DNA of 64,000 nucleotides from Trichococcus sp. K1Tr (GCF_028309625.1 NZ_JAQMHR010000001.1:665039-729038), one strand, 5' to 3'; positions 39,055 to 47,834 are shown, numbered from the stretch's first letter. Made by a program: numbers and translations. The notes: generated from the sequence alone by a model not told the origin.

Positions 39055-39152
39055 TCTGCCACGACTCGGACCAGATGATTTGCTTGCTGAATTCGGCTAT
39101 GTTACCCTGAAACCATGCACACGCATATATATTTCAGATGGGAGTGTTCGAT

Positions 39153-40010
39153 TTGGAAAACGAAATCAAGAATATCACCTTCAGCAACGGCGTAACCATC
39201 CCGCAACTGGGCTTGGGCGTCTTCAAGATGAAAGACGAAAAGGAACTGAGTGAAGCGATCCGCGTTGCTTTGGAGGCGGGCTACCGCCATTTCGACACCG
39301 CGATGATTTACGAGAACGAAGCTATTGTGGGACAAGCTTTGAAAGAAAGCAGCATCCCAAGGGAAGAAATCTTCTTGACTTCAAAAGTTTGGAATTATGA
39401 CCACGGCTACGAGGAAACCAAAGCGGCTTTCCAGGCCAGTCTGGACCGTTTGGGCACGGATTATCTTGATCTTTATCTGATCCACTGGGCTTCCGCAAAC
39501 TACATTGAGACTTGGAAAGCGATGGAAGAATTGTACAACGCAGGCAAAATTAAAGCCATCGGTGTCTCCAATTTTCAGATTCATCATCTCGAGGATCTGA
39601 TGTCGCACACGGAAATCATCCCAATGATCAATCAGATTGAAACGCACCCTGCCTTTCCACAGGATGAACTGCGGGCTTTCATGGCGCAGCACGCAATCAT
39701 CCATGAAGCTTGGGGTCCGCTTGGGCAAGGCAAAAATGACCTATTGACGCAGTCTGTGCTCCTTGAGCTTGCGCAGAAGTATGGCAAGACACCTGCCCAG
39801 ATCGTTTTACGCTGGCATATCGAACGCGGCATCGTTGTCATACCGAAGTCTGTCACACCGAGCCGCATCCGAGAAAACCGCGACATCTTCGATTTCAGCC
39901 TATCAAAAGAGGATATGGACAAGATCGCGACCCTCAACACCGGCGAAAGGTACTCTGGGAATCCCGACGACCAGGAATTCCTGACCAGAACCTCAATCCG
40001 CCCTAATTGA
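39153..40010 (+). CDS. Aldo/keto reductase
   Basis: Reductase of about 285 residues, close to 2,5-diketogluconate and glyoxal reductases: DTAMIYENEAIVGQAL (catalytic D, Y), LTSKVWNYDHGYE (K), LDLYLIHWAS, and the NADPH-binding IPKSVTPSRIREN. GGGAG at 39140-39144 lies 8 bases before TTG at 39153; the ATG at 39138 overlaps that site and has none of its own, so TTG is preferred. It is divergent from marR, which may control it. The substrate is unknown. Confidence 0.88.
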   Translation: MENEIKNITFSNGVTIPQLGLGVFKMKDEKELSEAIRVALEAGYRHFDTAMIYENEAIVGQALKESSIPREEIFLTSKVWNYDHGYEETKAAFQASLDRLGTDYLDLYLIHWASANYIETWKAMEELYNAGKIKAIGVSNFQIHHLEDLMSHTEIIPMINQIETHPAFPQDELRAFMAQHAIIHEAWGPLGQGKNDLLTQSVLLELAQKYGKTPAQIVLRWHIERGIVVIPKSVTPSRIRENRDIFDFSLSKEDMDKIATLNTGERYSGNPDDQEFLTRTSIRPN

Positions 40011-40021
40011 GGAAAATAATC

Positions 40022-40068
40022 CAAAAGAGGAGCACTTTGCCACCTTAAGCGGCAGAGGCCCCTCTTTT
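40022..40068 (+). terminator. Terminator of the aldo/keto reductase gene
   Basis: AAAGAGG and TGCC pair with GGCA and CCTCTTT around an internal loop; a T-run follows. Confidence 0.7.
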
Positions 40069-40241
40069 TGTTGTATGTTGCGTTTTTTGCCTGCTTCCGG
40101 ATCGGGCTTAAGATATGAATTTTCTAAGAAGTTTGCTAGCGTTTTTAAGGAATATTTTCCATAATCACGGCGTTTATGATATATTTATAGATGGTTATTC
40201 ATGAGATAGATAAATAGAAATAGATAGGAAGTGCCATATTC

Positions 40242-41243
40242 ATGAAAAAGAAATTAGCATTGACGTCCGTTGCTTTCTTGACGGCCATCACATTAGCAGG
40301 CTGCGCGACTAGCGAAACTGTCGCAACGACTCCAGCAGGCGATATCACAAAAGATGAATTATACGACGCAATGAAAGCCTCAATCGGCGAAACCGTCTTG
40401 CAACGTCTGATCTTGATCGACGTATTGAACGACGCAATCGGCAAAAATGAATTGGAAGCTGAAACAGAAGCTGAACTGTTGACTACCATCGAACAATACG
40501 GCGGAGAAGAAACTTTCAACTACATCTTGTCACAATCAGGCTTTGCAAATAAAGATGAATACCAAGATGTATTGTATCTGAACAAACTGATCGAAGCAGC
40601 CGTAAGGGCTGAAACGACTTTCACGGATGAAGAAGTGGAAGCCTATTACGAAGCTTACCAACCACAAATCAACGTACAGCATATCTTGGTTGCGGATGAG
40701 GCAACTGCTGTAGATCTGATCAGCCAAATCAATGCAGGTGCAGATTTCGCGGAATTGGCAAAAGCTAACTCCACCGACACAGCCACTGCTGAAAACGGCG
40801 GAGAAACAGGATTGTTCGGAGCAGGCGAAATGGTCGCAGCCTTCGAAGAAGCCGCTTATGCGCTTGAAGTCGGTGAAGTGACACAAACACCAGTCGCTAC
40901 CGAATACGGCTACCACATCATCAAGATGATCGAGAAGACAGAAAAAGGAACATTGGAAGAAGAACGCGAAAACATCGAAACAGTGATGATGGACGAAAAA
41001 CTTGCCGACAATGATTACCTGACATCCGTCATGTCCACAATCGTCCAAGCAGCGAATGTTGAAATCAAAGACGAAGACTTGGCAGCAGCGATTGATCAAT
41101 TCTTGCCTGTTGAAGAAACAAGCTCATCAGACGCAACATCCGAAGCAACAACTTCAGAAGAAGCTAGTTCAGAAGCAACTTCTGCAACTGAAGAAGCGGA
41201 ATCAGCTACATCCGAATCTGCAACTTCTGAATCTGCAAACTAA
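40242..41243 (+). CDS. prsA: PrsA foldase lipoprotein
   Basis: This 333-residue protein begins with a lipoprotein signal (MKKKLALTSVAFLTAITLAG then C, lipobox LAGC). It has an N-terminal chaperone part, a parvulin PPIase domain (INVQHILVADEATA through TEYGYHIIKM, about residues 140-230) and a Ser/Thr/Ala/Glu low-complexity tail of about 45 residues. It folds exported proteins and PBPs outside the membrane. It lies near yhaM-yhaN-yhaO as in B. subtilis. A strong terminator follows. Confidence 0.95.
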   Translation: MKKKLALTSVAFLTAITLAGCATSETVATTPAGDITKDELYDAMKASIGETVLQRLILIDVLNDAIGKNELEAETEAELLTTIEQYGGEETFNYILSQSGFANKDEYQDVLYLNKLIEAAVRAETTFTDEEVEAYYEAYQPQINVQHILVADEATAVDLISQINAGADFAELAKANSTDTATAENGGETGLFGAGEMVAAFEEAAYALEVGEVTQTPVATEYGYHIIKMIEKTEKGTLEEERENIETVMMDEKLADNDYLTSVMSTIVQAANVEIKDEDLAAAIDQFLPVEETSSSDATSEATTSEEASSEATSATEEAESATSESATSESAN

Positions 41244-41256
41244 TACCTACAATGTA

Positions 41257-41308
41257 AAACACGCAAGTTACCAGCCTTTTTTGATGCTGGTAACTTGCGT
41301 GTTTTTTG
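41257..41308 (+). terminator. Terminator of prsA
   Basis: AAAACACGCAAGTTACCAGC (41256-41275) pairs perfectly with 41286-41305 and is followed by T residues. Confidence 0.93.
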
Positions 41309-41378
41309 TTGGCGAGTTTCTGATATACGGATATATTACTGCTTGCCGGTTCTCCCCCGGCAAGGCGACAGAGATGTC

Positions 41379-41586
41379 GTCGGTTGTTTGTCACTCCGGC
41401 ACCTCCGAATGACCGACGACCGGGATTTGTCTCGACTGTTCGGAATTCAGTTACCTCTTAATAATCGACGTATAGATTATGTCTTGACTGTTCAGCAAAA
41501 CCACCTATCCAAACAGCCGACGCCCTACCCTTATCTCAACTGTTTGACCCCACTCAAGCACCTTTCAGGCGACAACTCACTTCCCG
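41379..41586. repeat. Degenerate tandem array, four 52-bp units
   Basis: Units begin at 41379, 41431, 41483 and 41535, exactly 52 bp apart. They share CTCGACTGTT-like starts (GTCGGTTGTT, CTCGACTGTT, CTTGACTGTT, CTCAACTGTT), an ACCT(C/T)-like block at unit positions 23-27 and CGAC at positions 36-39. The first unit can fold: GTCGTCGGT (41376-41384) pairs with ACCGACGAC (41413-41421). The array lies between the converging terminators of prsA and yhaM. A hairpin GCTTGCCGG/CCGGCAAG lies just before it (41341-41365). Confidence 0.6.
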
Positions 41587-41608
41587 CCCGCAGCTACGTA
41601 AAAAGGAC

Positions 41609-41648
41609 ATCAGGCTGCTCGTTTCCGCGAGCGGCCTGATGTCCTTTT
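41609..41648 (-). terminator. Terminator of yhaM
   Basis: AAAAGGACATCAGGC pairs with GCCTGATGTCCTTTT, with an inner GCTCG/CGAGC stem, and a T-rich reverse-strand tail. Confidence 0.9.
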
Positions 41649-41650
41649 GA

Positions 41651-42619
41651 TTATTGCCCTTCTTCAGTAGGTTGGGTAAAGAGCGGCTTGTAGAAGCTGC
41701 GGTTCTCCAACCCGAAAATACGCTCGCTGAACGTTCCCGGTGTCGTGCGCAACAAAGCCGTATCGATCATATTGATGGAAGCATCCAAATTATCAAGGTG
41801 ATGGATGATTTCGGCTTCCAAAAGATGCGGCGTTACCGGTGATCCGAATTCTTGCTTGCCGTGATGCGCCAGAACAATGTGTTTCAACAGGATGACTTCT
41901 TCGCTGTCCTCATCGATGTTCAGGGACAGGCAGGCTTTGGTGATTTCTTCATCAATCAGGACGATGTGTCCGATCAGATTCCCTTTCAGGGTGTACTCGG
42001 TCGACATGCTGCCGCTCAACTCGATCGTTTTCCCGATGTCGTGGAGAATCACTCCCCCGTACAGCAAAGACTTGTTGACTGAAGGGTAATGTTGAATGAC
42101 CGTTTTTGCCATCCGCAAGATCGATACCGTATGGAAACCCAATCCGCCTACGATAGCGTGATGGTGGCGTTTCGCAGCCGGATACTCGAAAAATTCCCGT
42201 TGATATTTTTTTAGTATATGGCGGACAATCCGGTTGATTGGTGCGCTCGTGATCTCAAACAGGATCTGGCTGACTTCCTCCACCATTTCCTCCGATTTCA
42301 ACGGAGCACGCTCCATATAGAGTTCCGGCCGGCTTGGTTCCCCTTCGCGGGCGAGCCTTAGTTTTGTGATGCGCAGTTGGGGATTGTTCTGATACATTTC
42401 CCGTTTGCCGGTTACGGCAACGACTTGTCCAGCTAGGAACTGCTGGATGTCCTCCTCTTTTGCGTCCCAGTACTTCCCGTCGATCTGACCGCTGCGGTCC
42501 TGAAACGTAAAGGCGATGAATTTCTTGCCGTTTTTTGCCAGACGGATATCCGCACTTTTGATCAGCACATAAATTTCAAAATTATCATCTATTTCGTGTT
42601 CATATATTTTTTTGGCCAC
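41651..42619 (-). CDS. yhaM: 3'-5' exoribonuclease YhaM
   Basis: This 322-residue protein has an N-terminal OB fold (ADIRLAKNGKKFIAFTFQDRSG-like strands, about residues 15-90) and a C-terminal HD domain with HHHAIVGGLGFHTVSILRMA and VILHDIGKTIEL. YhaM degrades RNA and single-stranded DNA 3' to 5'. It follows yhaN by 21 bp in the conserved yhaO-yhaN-yhaM order. Confidence 0.93.
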   Translation of the reverse strand: MAKKIYEHEIDDNFEIYVLIKSADIRLAKNGKKFIAFTFQDRSGQIDGKYWDAKEEDIQQFLAGQVVAVTGKREMYQNNPQLRITKLRLAREGEPSRPELYMERAPLKSEEMVEEVSQILFEITSAPINRIVRHILKKYQREFFEYPAAKRHHHAIVGGLGFHTVSILRMAKTVIQHYPSVNKSLLYGGVILHDIGKTIELSGSMSTEYTLKGNLIGHIVLIDEEITKACLSLNIDEDSEEVILLKHIVLAHHGKQEFGSPVTPHLLEAEIIHHLDNLDASINMIDTALLRTTPGTFSERIFGLENRSFYKPLFTQPTEEGQ

Positions 42620-42640
42620 CCTTACCAGCCCCTTTCACTC

Positions 42641-45466
42641 CTATTTTAACATGTATACTTGTTTCTGTGAAAATCGTTGAACACAAGCGTCGTCGAACGT
42701 GAAAAAGAGCACCTGCACGTCTTCGCTCAGCTCTTCAAGCAACGTAAACATGATATTTTTCCTGTCCTCATCGAAGTTCACAAAACCATCATCGATCAAG
42801 ATCGGCAGGCTGACGATATCGGCAGTATTCTTCACAAACGCAAGCCGCAGCGCAATATACAACTGCTCCACCGTTCCTTGCGACAATTCATTCGGTAAGA
42901 AGGTTGTTCCATCCTTACGCTGCACCTTCATGCCGTTCTTTTGGAACGCAATCCCGGTATATGCGCCTTCCGTCAACCGTCGGAAGAAGGTTATCGTATC
43001 ATCGAGCATCAGTGGCAGGCGATCCTCTTTCCCGTACCGCAATGCCCCTTCGATCCATTCTCCCGCTGTAACCAAGCCGGCCCACTCGATGGCAAGATCC
43101 CTCAGCTCGGTTTCGGCCAAAGCGAACTCCTGCAGCAAGGCACTGTACGTCCCGCCTTCTTCCAATTGTTCCAGCTGATGCTTCAGCTCAACTTCCGTCC
43201 GTTGCAGTTTCGACAGCTCGGCCTTCAACCGCTGCATTTCCAGTTCATTCTTTTCGTAAAGGGATGTGCTTTTCTTCGCATCGCCATAACGATCCAAGAG
43301 TTGCTCGCGACCACTGATTTGGCCATCCAACAATTCCTTGCGCTTGAGGTTCTGCTCCTGCTTCTCCTTCAGAGCCAACAACTGGTAAAATTCAGCTTCA
43401 GTCTTTGCGTTTGCCTGATCCAATAGCCGCTGCCTCTGTTGATGGGACTCGGCAAGGTCGCGTTGGATCTGCTCCAACTCTCGCTGCAATTCATTGATCT
43501 TATCCTGAACATTCGCAGCCATACTTTCTTCCAAAACGACGGCATTCTGTATCTCGGAGAAACGTGCGGCCATTTCAGTGACTGTCAGATGTTCAAAATG
43601 GAAACGGCTGCGGATGAACGCAGTCTGCTCGTTCCATTTATTTACGGCGAGATTCAGATCATCCATTTCGGCTTCCTGTTTGATGATCAGGGCGGACTTC
43701 TCTGCTAACACAGCACCGGGATCCAATTGCAGGAGTTCCGTTGCCGTCATGCGGGCCGGATAGCCTTTCTGCTGCAGGAAGGTCTCCAATTCGGTTTTGA
43801 GCGTCTTTCCGCGCTCTTCCAGCTCTTCCCGGTTGTTCAAAAGTTCCAAAAACTTATCCTGCAACTCTTCGAACTCTCTTGTTACAGCCGAGATTCTATC
43901 CCTGACAGCGGCCTGCTTCAGAAATTGCTCCATCGCATTTTCGGAGGAGCCTTCTTGGAAGGCAGCATCCTTGATTGTCGTCTGAGGCTTACTTCCCATC
44001 AGGAAAACGCCACCGACAGCAAGCAAAATGGCCAACACCCAAGCAATTAACCTGAAGTCCGCCAGAACAAAGGACAGGATCACAAACACAACTGCAGCCG
44101 CCAGTAACATCATGCCGAGCGGATTCCTTTTCGTTGGGGCGGGTGCAACAATTCTTTGATTCGGCTGTTGCACATCGCTTTGCAGCGCAGCATACGCTTC
44201 CTCAGTGAGCTTCTCGTGTTGGAGGCGAATCTCTTCTTGCTGGAGGGTTTCCAGCTGTTCCTCATGGAAGCCGATGTTGTGGTCCAACCGCAGCAGCTGT
44301 TCTTCAATCTGTCGGATGTCCTGCGCAAGCTGCTGCAACTGCCCGCGTTCTTCTTCGTTGAGCGGCTCCGGAGCGGGCAGGGCCAGATTCAACCCCAAGG
44401 CCATTTTTTGTTTGGCCAAATCAGCTTTGTTGTTGCTGATCTCATTTTCCAGATAAGTGATTTTATTCAGATCCGCTTGCGTTTTGGCTGCACTGTGCTG
44501 CAAAGCCGCAAACTCTGATTGATGCGCCTTGTACCATTCCACCTGGACAAATTCGCCCAATTGTTTCTGCAACTGCGCTAATCTTTCCTGGAGTTGCGTT
44601 TGCGCCTGGATCAAACCGACCATTTTTTCCTGCTGGTTCTGCCACTGATAACTGGCATCTTCCGGCACTTCACTGTAGTCGACGGCCGTAATTTCCTTGT
44701 TCAGCCGTTTCCACTCCTGATAGCTGTCCGCCAACCGCAGGCTTTCTGCGATTGCGCTTTGTTCCTGCTCCAATTCCTGTTGACGGGATAATAATTCGGC
44801 CTGCTGTTTTTGGCTGTCCGACAACTGCAGCAGCGAAGTTTCATAAGTCGCATTTTTTGCTTTTGCTTGCTGAAGCTTCCTTTGCAGTTTTTCAGCAGCC
44901 TGTATCTTCTTGTTCAATGGCGGAACGCTGCCTGTTGGTTTGAAGCGTTTCGCGGCTTCGTCACGGTATTCTTTGGCTAATTGCAGCAAACGCTCGCTCC
45001 CGCTGGTGCCGATGCTCAACAGATAATGATTGAGCTCTTCTTTTTGTGTTTTTTTCAAAGAAAGCAGGCTGTCTATTTTGAATGTGTATAGCGACTCGAA
45101 AGTCTCCCTGTCCATCCCCAACAGGAAACGCCCGAGATTTTTTGTCGTCTGCTGGACACCATCCGGCAGCGTGACGAGGGCTTGCCCTTTGTTGCGGTCT
45201 TTCACCCGTTCAACGATGACATCACCGAACCGCGTGTCCTCCAAAAATAAGCGGCCGCCGTATGCCTGAGCTTGTTTCGGAACATACAGATTCTGATCTT
45301 TCTTGCGGGCACTGGGAAACCCGAAGAGGACGCTGTTGATGAATGATGACAAGGTACTTTTGCCGGCTTCATTTTTTCCATGAAAGACCTGCAGATCCTG
45401 CACATCATCAAAGGTCCGGTTCACCCATTTTCCGTAACCGTATATTTCAATCTTCCGTATCTTCAC
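42641..45466 (-). CDS. yhaN: SbcC-like ATPase YhaN, GTG start
   Basis: SMC-like protein of about 941 residues: N-terminal Walker A FHGKNEAGKSTLSSF, long coiled-coil arms (about residues 180-440 and 500-800) and a C-terminal part with LSQGTVEQLYIALRLAF (ABC signature) and PILIDDGFVNFDEDR (Walker B). Unusually for SbcC, a pair of hydrophobic spans lies at about residues 450-495, so the coiled coil may reach the membrane. AGGAGG lies 6 bases before GTG at 45466, overlapping yhaO by 20 bp. It probably partners YhaO in DNA end processing. Confidence 0.9.
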   Translation of the reverse strand: MKIRKIEIYGYGKWVNRTFDDVQDLQVFHGKNEAGKSTLSSFINSVLFGFPSARKKDQNLYVPKQAQAYGGRLFLEDTRFGDVIVERVKDRNKGQALVTLPDGVQQTTKNLGRFLLGMDRETFESLYTFKIDSLLSLKKTQKEELNHYLLSIGTSGSERLLQLAKEYRDEAAKRFKPTGSVPPLNKKIQAAEKLQRKLQQAKAKNATYETSLLQLSDSQKQQAELLSRQQELEQEQSAIAESLRLADSYQEWKRLNKEITAVDYSEVPEDASYQWQNQQEKMVGLIQAQTQLQERLAQLQKQLGEFVQVEWYKAHQSEFAALQHSAAKTQADLNKITYLENEISNNKADLAKQKMALGLNLALPAPEPLNEEERGQLQQLAQDIRQIEEQLLRLDHNIGFHEEQLETLQQEEIRLQHEKLTEEAYAALQSDVQQPNQRIVAPAPTKRNPLGMMLLAAAVVFVILSFVLADFRLIAWVLAILLAVGGVFLMGSKPQTTIKDAAFQEGSSENAMEQFLKQAAVRDRISAVTREFEELQDKFLELLNNREELEERGKTLKTELETFLQQKGYPARMTATELLQLDPGAVLAEKSALIIKQEAEMDDLNLAVNKWNEQTAFIRSRFHFEHLTVTEMAARFSEIQNAVVLEESMAANVQDKINELQRELEQIQRDLAESHQQRQRLLDQANAKTEAEFYQLLALKEKQEQNLKRKELLDGQISGREQLLDRYGDAKKSTSLYEKNELEMQRLKAELSKLQRTEVELKHQLEQLEEGGTYSALLQEFALAETELRDLAIEWAGLVTAGEWIEGALRYGKEDRLPLMLDDTITFFRRLTEGAYTGIAFQKNGMKVQRKDGTTFLPNELSQGTVEQLYIALRLAFVKNTADIVSLPILIDDGFVNFDEDRKNIMFTLLEELSEDVQVLFFTFDDACVQRFSQKQVYMLK

Positions 45467-46706
45467 TGTCTTCCTCCTCAAACGCGACCGCCTGCACCAG
45501 TCTGGTCTTTGCTGCAGCCAGCACTTCCTCTTTGAAAATTTGGTCTTTTTTTAAATCAGGGAATGTCGTCCGGATGAGCGGATGTTGGAAAAAATTATCC
45601 AGCTGTTGATAGAATACGTCATCGCTACTGATTTCCGCCCAACTTTTCGAAAAACTTTCCTTCATGACCTGATCAAAAGAAAACAGTTCTTTTTCCGTAT
45701 CCACCGTAATTTTCAACTGATACAGATAGATAAAAGGCTGGTCCAAGCGTTGTCTGACACCCTCCAGTAACTCTTCGTCCTCGATCTTTTTGATGACATC
45801 GGGATGAAGCTCCTGGATGTCCGTGAACAGCAGCGACAACAAAACGCTCGATTCACTCTGGGAGCGATGAGAGTCCATTCGTTCCTCGATGCGCGCGAAT
45901 ACATCATTCAGGGTTTTGCATCCAAGCAACGACATTGTCTCTTTTTCCCAAACGATCGGAGCCGTCGGGAGAAAAGACAGCGTCGGCGCCATCCCTTTTT
46001 GGAGCGTCACCAAATAAGCACCTTTCGCTTCAGTCTCGTTCGGATTGCGCCCTTGCGTATTGCCGCAATAGACGACAGGCGGAGCCGTCTGAAGCTGCTG
46101 CCTTTTGTGGATATGCCCCAGAGCCCAATAATCATAGTTTTTCGCGTTCAATTCTCCCAAAGAAAACGGCGCATAGACGCCTTCGGAAGAGTTCAAACCT
46201 TCCAGAAAGCCATGCAGCATCCCGATGTGGTAATCCACGCTGTGATTCCGGTTCGGGTATTCGACGATCATTCGTTCCTCGACCCATCTGGAAGGGTAAC
46301 TGAAGCCGGTGATGGCCACCCGCTCCCCTGCTTTAGTGGTCAGCATTTCGGTCGTGACCTCTTTTTCGAAGACCGTGACATTGTCCGGAAGCTGCAGTTT
46401 GAGTGCTTCCCTTCCGAGAAAATCGTGGTTCCCATGCGACAAATAAACCGGGATACCGGAACGATCCAGCCGCCCCAGCTCATCCCTCAGAAAAGCTTGC
46501 GCCTTTACGCTCTGATTCTCCTCATCGTAGATATCCCCGCTGATCAGAAAAAAATCCACTTCTGCCGCGATGGCTTGCGTCACCAATTCCCGAAAGGAAT
46601 CAAAAGTGGACTGGTAAATGGCATCAAAAAGTTGCGGTTCCAGCTGTTTTATCCCCTTAAAAGGGCTATCCAGATGGAGATCCGCTGTATGGATAAATGT
46701 AATCAC
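45447..46706 (-). CDS. yhaO: SbcD-like DNA repair exonuclease YhaO, GTG start
   Basis: This protein of about 419 residues has the metallophosphatase motifs FIHTADLHLDSPFKG, LISGDIYDEE, LSHGNHDFLG and ALGHIHKRQ that place it with Mre11/SbcD nucleases. GAAGGA lies about 7 bases before GTG at 46706; an ATG at 46727 has no ribosome site. Its last 20 bases overlap yhaN, showing coupled translation. The C-terminus is acidic. Confidence 0.92.
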   Translation of the reverse strand: MITFIHTADLHLDSPFKGIKQLEPQLFDAIYQSTFDSFRELVTQAIAAEVDFFLISGDIYDEENQSVKAQAFLRDELGRLDRSGIPVYLSHGNHDFLGREALKLQLPDNVTVFEKEVTTEMLTTKAGERVAITGFSYPSRWVEERMIVEYPNRNHSVDYHIGMLHGFLEGLNSSEGVYAPFSLGELNAKNYDYWALGHIHKRQQLQTAPPVVYCGNTQGRNPNETEAKGAYLVTLQKGMAPTLSFLPTAPIVWEKETMSLLGCKTLNDVFARIEERMDSHRSQSESSVLLSLLFTDIQELHPDVIKKIEDEELLEGVRQRLDQPFIYLYQLKITVDTEKELFSFDQVMKESFSKSWAEISSDDVFYQQLDNFFQHPLIRTTFPDLKKDQIFKEEVLAAAKTRLVQAVAFEEEDSEDTED

Positions 46707-46786
46707 AAGCTGTCCTTCTTTCTGCATTCTATACTAAATCTAGCAAATCAAATTTCTTTGGAATCGATCATAAAAAATCAAAAAAA

Positions 46787-46898
46787 CTGCGCCATTTCCG
46801 CCAAATATCGGATGAAGAACATTGGACGGCATTGATAGGCAATGCGTTGAACCCTGTCCTTAGCTATCATCCGGCCATTCTTTCGGAAATGGTCACAG
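46787..46898. repeat. Nested inverted-repeat element upstream of yhaO
   Basis: CTG-CCATTTCCG (46787-46800) pairs with CGGAAATGG-CAG (46884-46898). Inside, CGGATGA (46809-46815) pairs with TCATCCG (46867-46873), and GCATTG (46829-46834) with CAATGC (46840-46845). Three nested stems in 112 bp suggest a structured RNA or a miniature element. One forward frame through it is open and could be a gene remnant. Confidence 0.55.
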
Positions 46899-46919
46899 CT
46901 TATCGTAAAAAATTAAGTC

Positions 46920-47270
46920 TTAATCTTGTGCAGGCGCGTATAATTCTTGCAACGGTTTTGTGATGATGGCGTTGACTTCTTCCATCAACTGGCTCAACTG
47001 TTGTTCTTTAGCCATCAAAGATTGGATAACTTCGTTGCTGGATGCTCTCTCAGCGATTGCTTGAGCAGAAGCCACATCATCATCAGTGATCGCTCCGCCT
47101 GTCATTTGTTTTTGTTGCAGCCCGATTTGCACATTACGGAACTCCTCAAACAACTCAAAAGCCACTTTATCTTCTCTCATTGCAGCATAAGCTGAAGACA
47201 ACTCAGTAAAAACAGAAGCCTCACGCAGATTTTTTTCCAACTCATAAGCCGTATCATAAATATTACTCAT
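46920..47270 (-). CDS. yheA: YlbF/YmcA family protein YheA
   Basis: This 116-residue all-helical protein has the DUF964 pattern: YDTAYELEKNLREASVF, YAAMREDKVAFELFEEFRN and a C-terminal helix ending ITKPLQELYA. Relatives YlbF and YmcA act on RNase Y; YheA's role is unknown. In B. subtilis it lies near yhaM-yhaN-yhaO. GGAAGG and GGGATA precede the ATG. Confidence 0.88.
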   Translation of the reverse strand: MSNIYDTAYELEKNLREASVFTELSSAYAAMREDKVAFELFEEFRNVQIGLQQKQMTGGAITDDDVASAQAIAERASSNEVIQSLMAKEQQLSQLMEEVNAIITKPLQELYAPAQD

Positions 47271-47387
47271 TATCCCATTCCTTCCATTCGCATATTACAT
47301 AAACTATAACATTATCCGAACAATAAAGCCATCAAAAAACACGAAAATATGTTCTTATTAGAGCGTGATGATTTGCGGTTAGGGGAC

Positions 47388-47476
47388 GAGCACTAAGAGG
47401 ATATTACGAGAACGGCCGCTCTTTGGCCGTGACGTAATATCAGCTTAGGCACTCAAACGTCACAGTGCGACGTTTG
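47388..47476. repeat. Two adjacent hairpins beside the 52-bp array
   Basis: The first is a ladder with short internal loops: GAG, CTAAG, ATATTACG and ACGGCC (47388-47417) pair with GGCCGT, CGTAATAT, CTTAG and CTC (47425-47454). The second is CAAACGTC (47454-47461) with GACGTTTG (47469-47476). It is non-coding and lies upstream of yheA. Confidence 0.6.
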
Positions 47477-47502
47477 AGGTCTTTGGCGAACTGTTTAATA
47501 AG

Positions 47503-47773
47503 CCGAACGATTCCCTACAACAATATGCCCTGGTTGTCCGATTCTTCCGGCTTATCGGACAACCCTCAGAAGATTCGCTCTCCACTTGTCCGATTCTTCC
47601 GGCTTATCGGACAACCCTCAGAAGATTCGCTCTCCACTTGTCCGATTCTTCCGGCTTATCAGACAACCCGCAGGACATTCGCTCTTCGCTTGTCCGATTC
47701 TTCCGCCTTATCGGACAACCAGCAGAAGATTCGCTCTCCGTTTGTCCGATTCCCTACAATTATCGGACATTCC
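47503..47773. repeat. 52-bp tandem repeat array with a hairpin in every unit
   Basis: Five units begin at 47534, 47586, 47638, 47690 and 47742, exactly 52 bp apart. The first two are identical and the others near-identical. Each holds TTGTCCGAT, an 11-base loop and ATCGGACAA, then a 23-base linker. A partial unit sits at 47503; it and the last unit both carry the variant CGATTCCCTACAA, so the array has matching degenerate ends. The period is not a multiple of three, so it is not coding. It lies between the PBP terminator and yheA. Confidence 0.9.
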
Positions 47774-47785
47774 TTCAACAAGTAT

Positions 47786-47820
47786 GTCAAAAAAAAGACA
47801 AGCCATCACAGCTTGTCTTT
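47786..47820 (-). terminator. Terminator of the class A PBP gene
   Basis: AAAGACAAGC (47794-47803) pairs with 47811-47820, followed on the reverse strand by TTTTTTTT. Confidence 0.92.
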
Positions 47821-47834
47821 CCTCAAATCAATTT

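Noticed and set aside
42641..46706. New antiphage or SbcCD-like defence pair
   Set aside because: Gene order and sequence match the widespread housekeeping yhaO-yhaN-yhaM cluster, with no defence neighbours.
47503..47773. CRISPR array
   Set aside because: The segments between palindromes are the same in each unit rather than unique spacers, the unit is 52 bp in total, and no cas genes are nearby.
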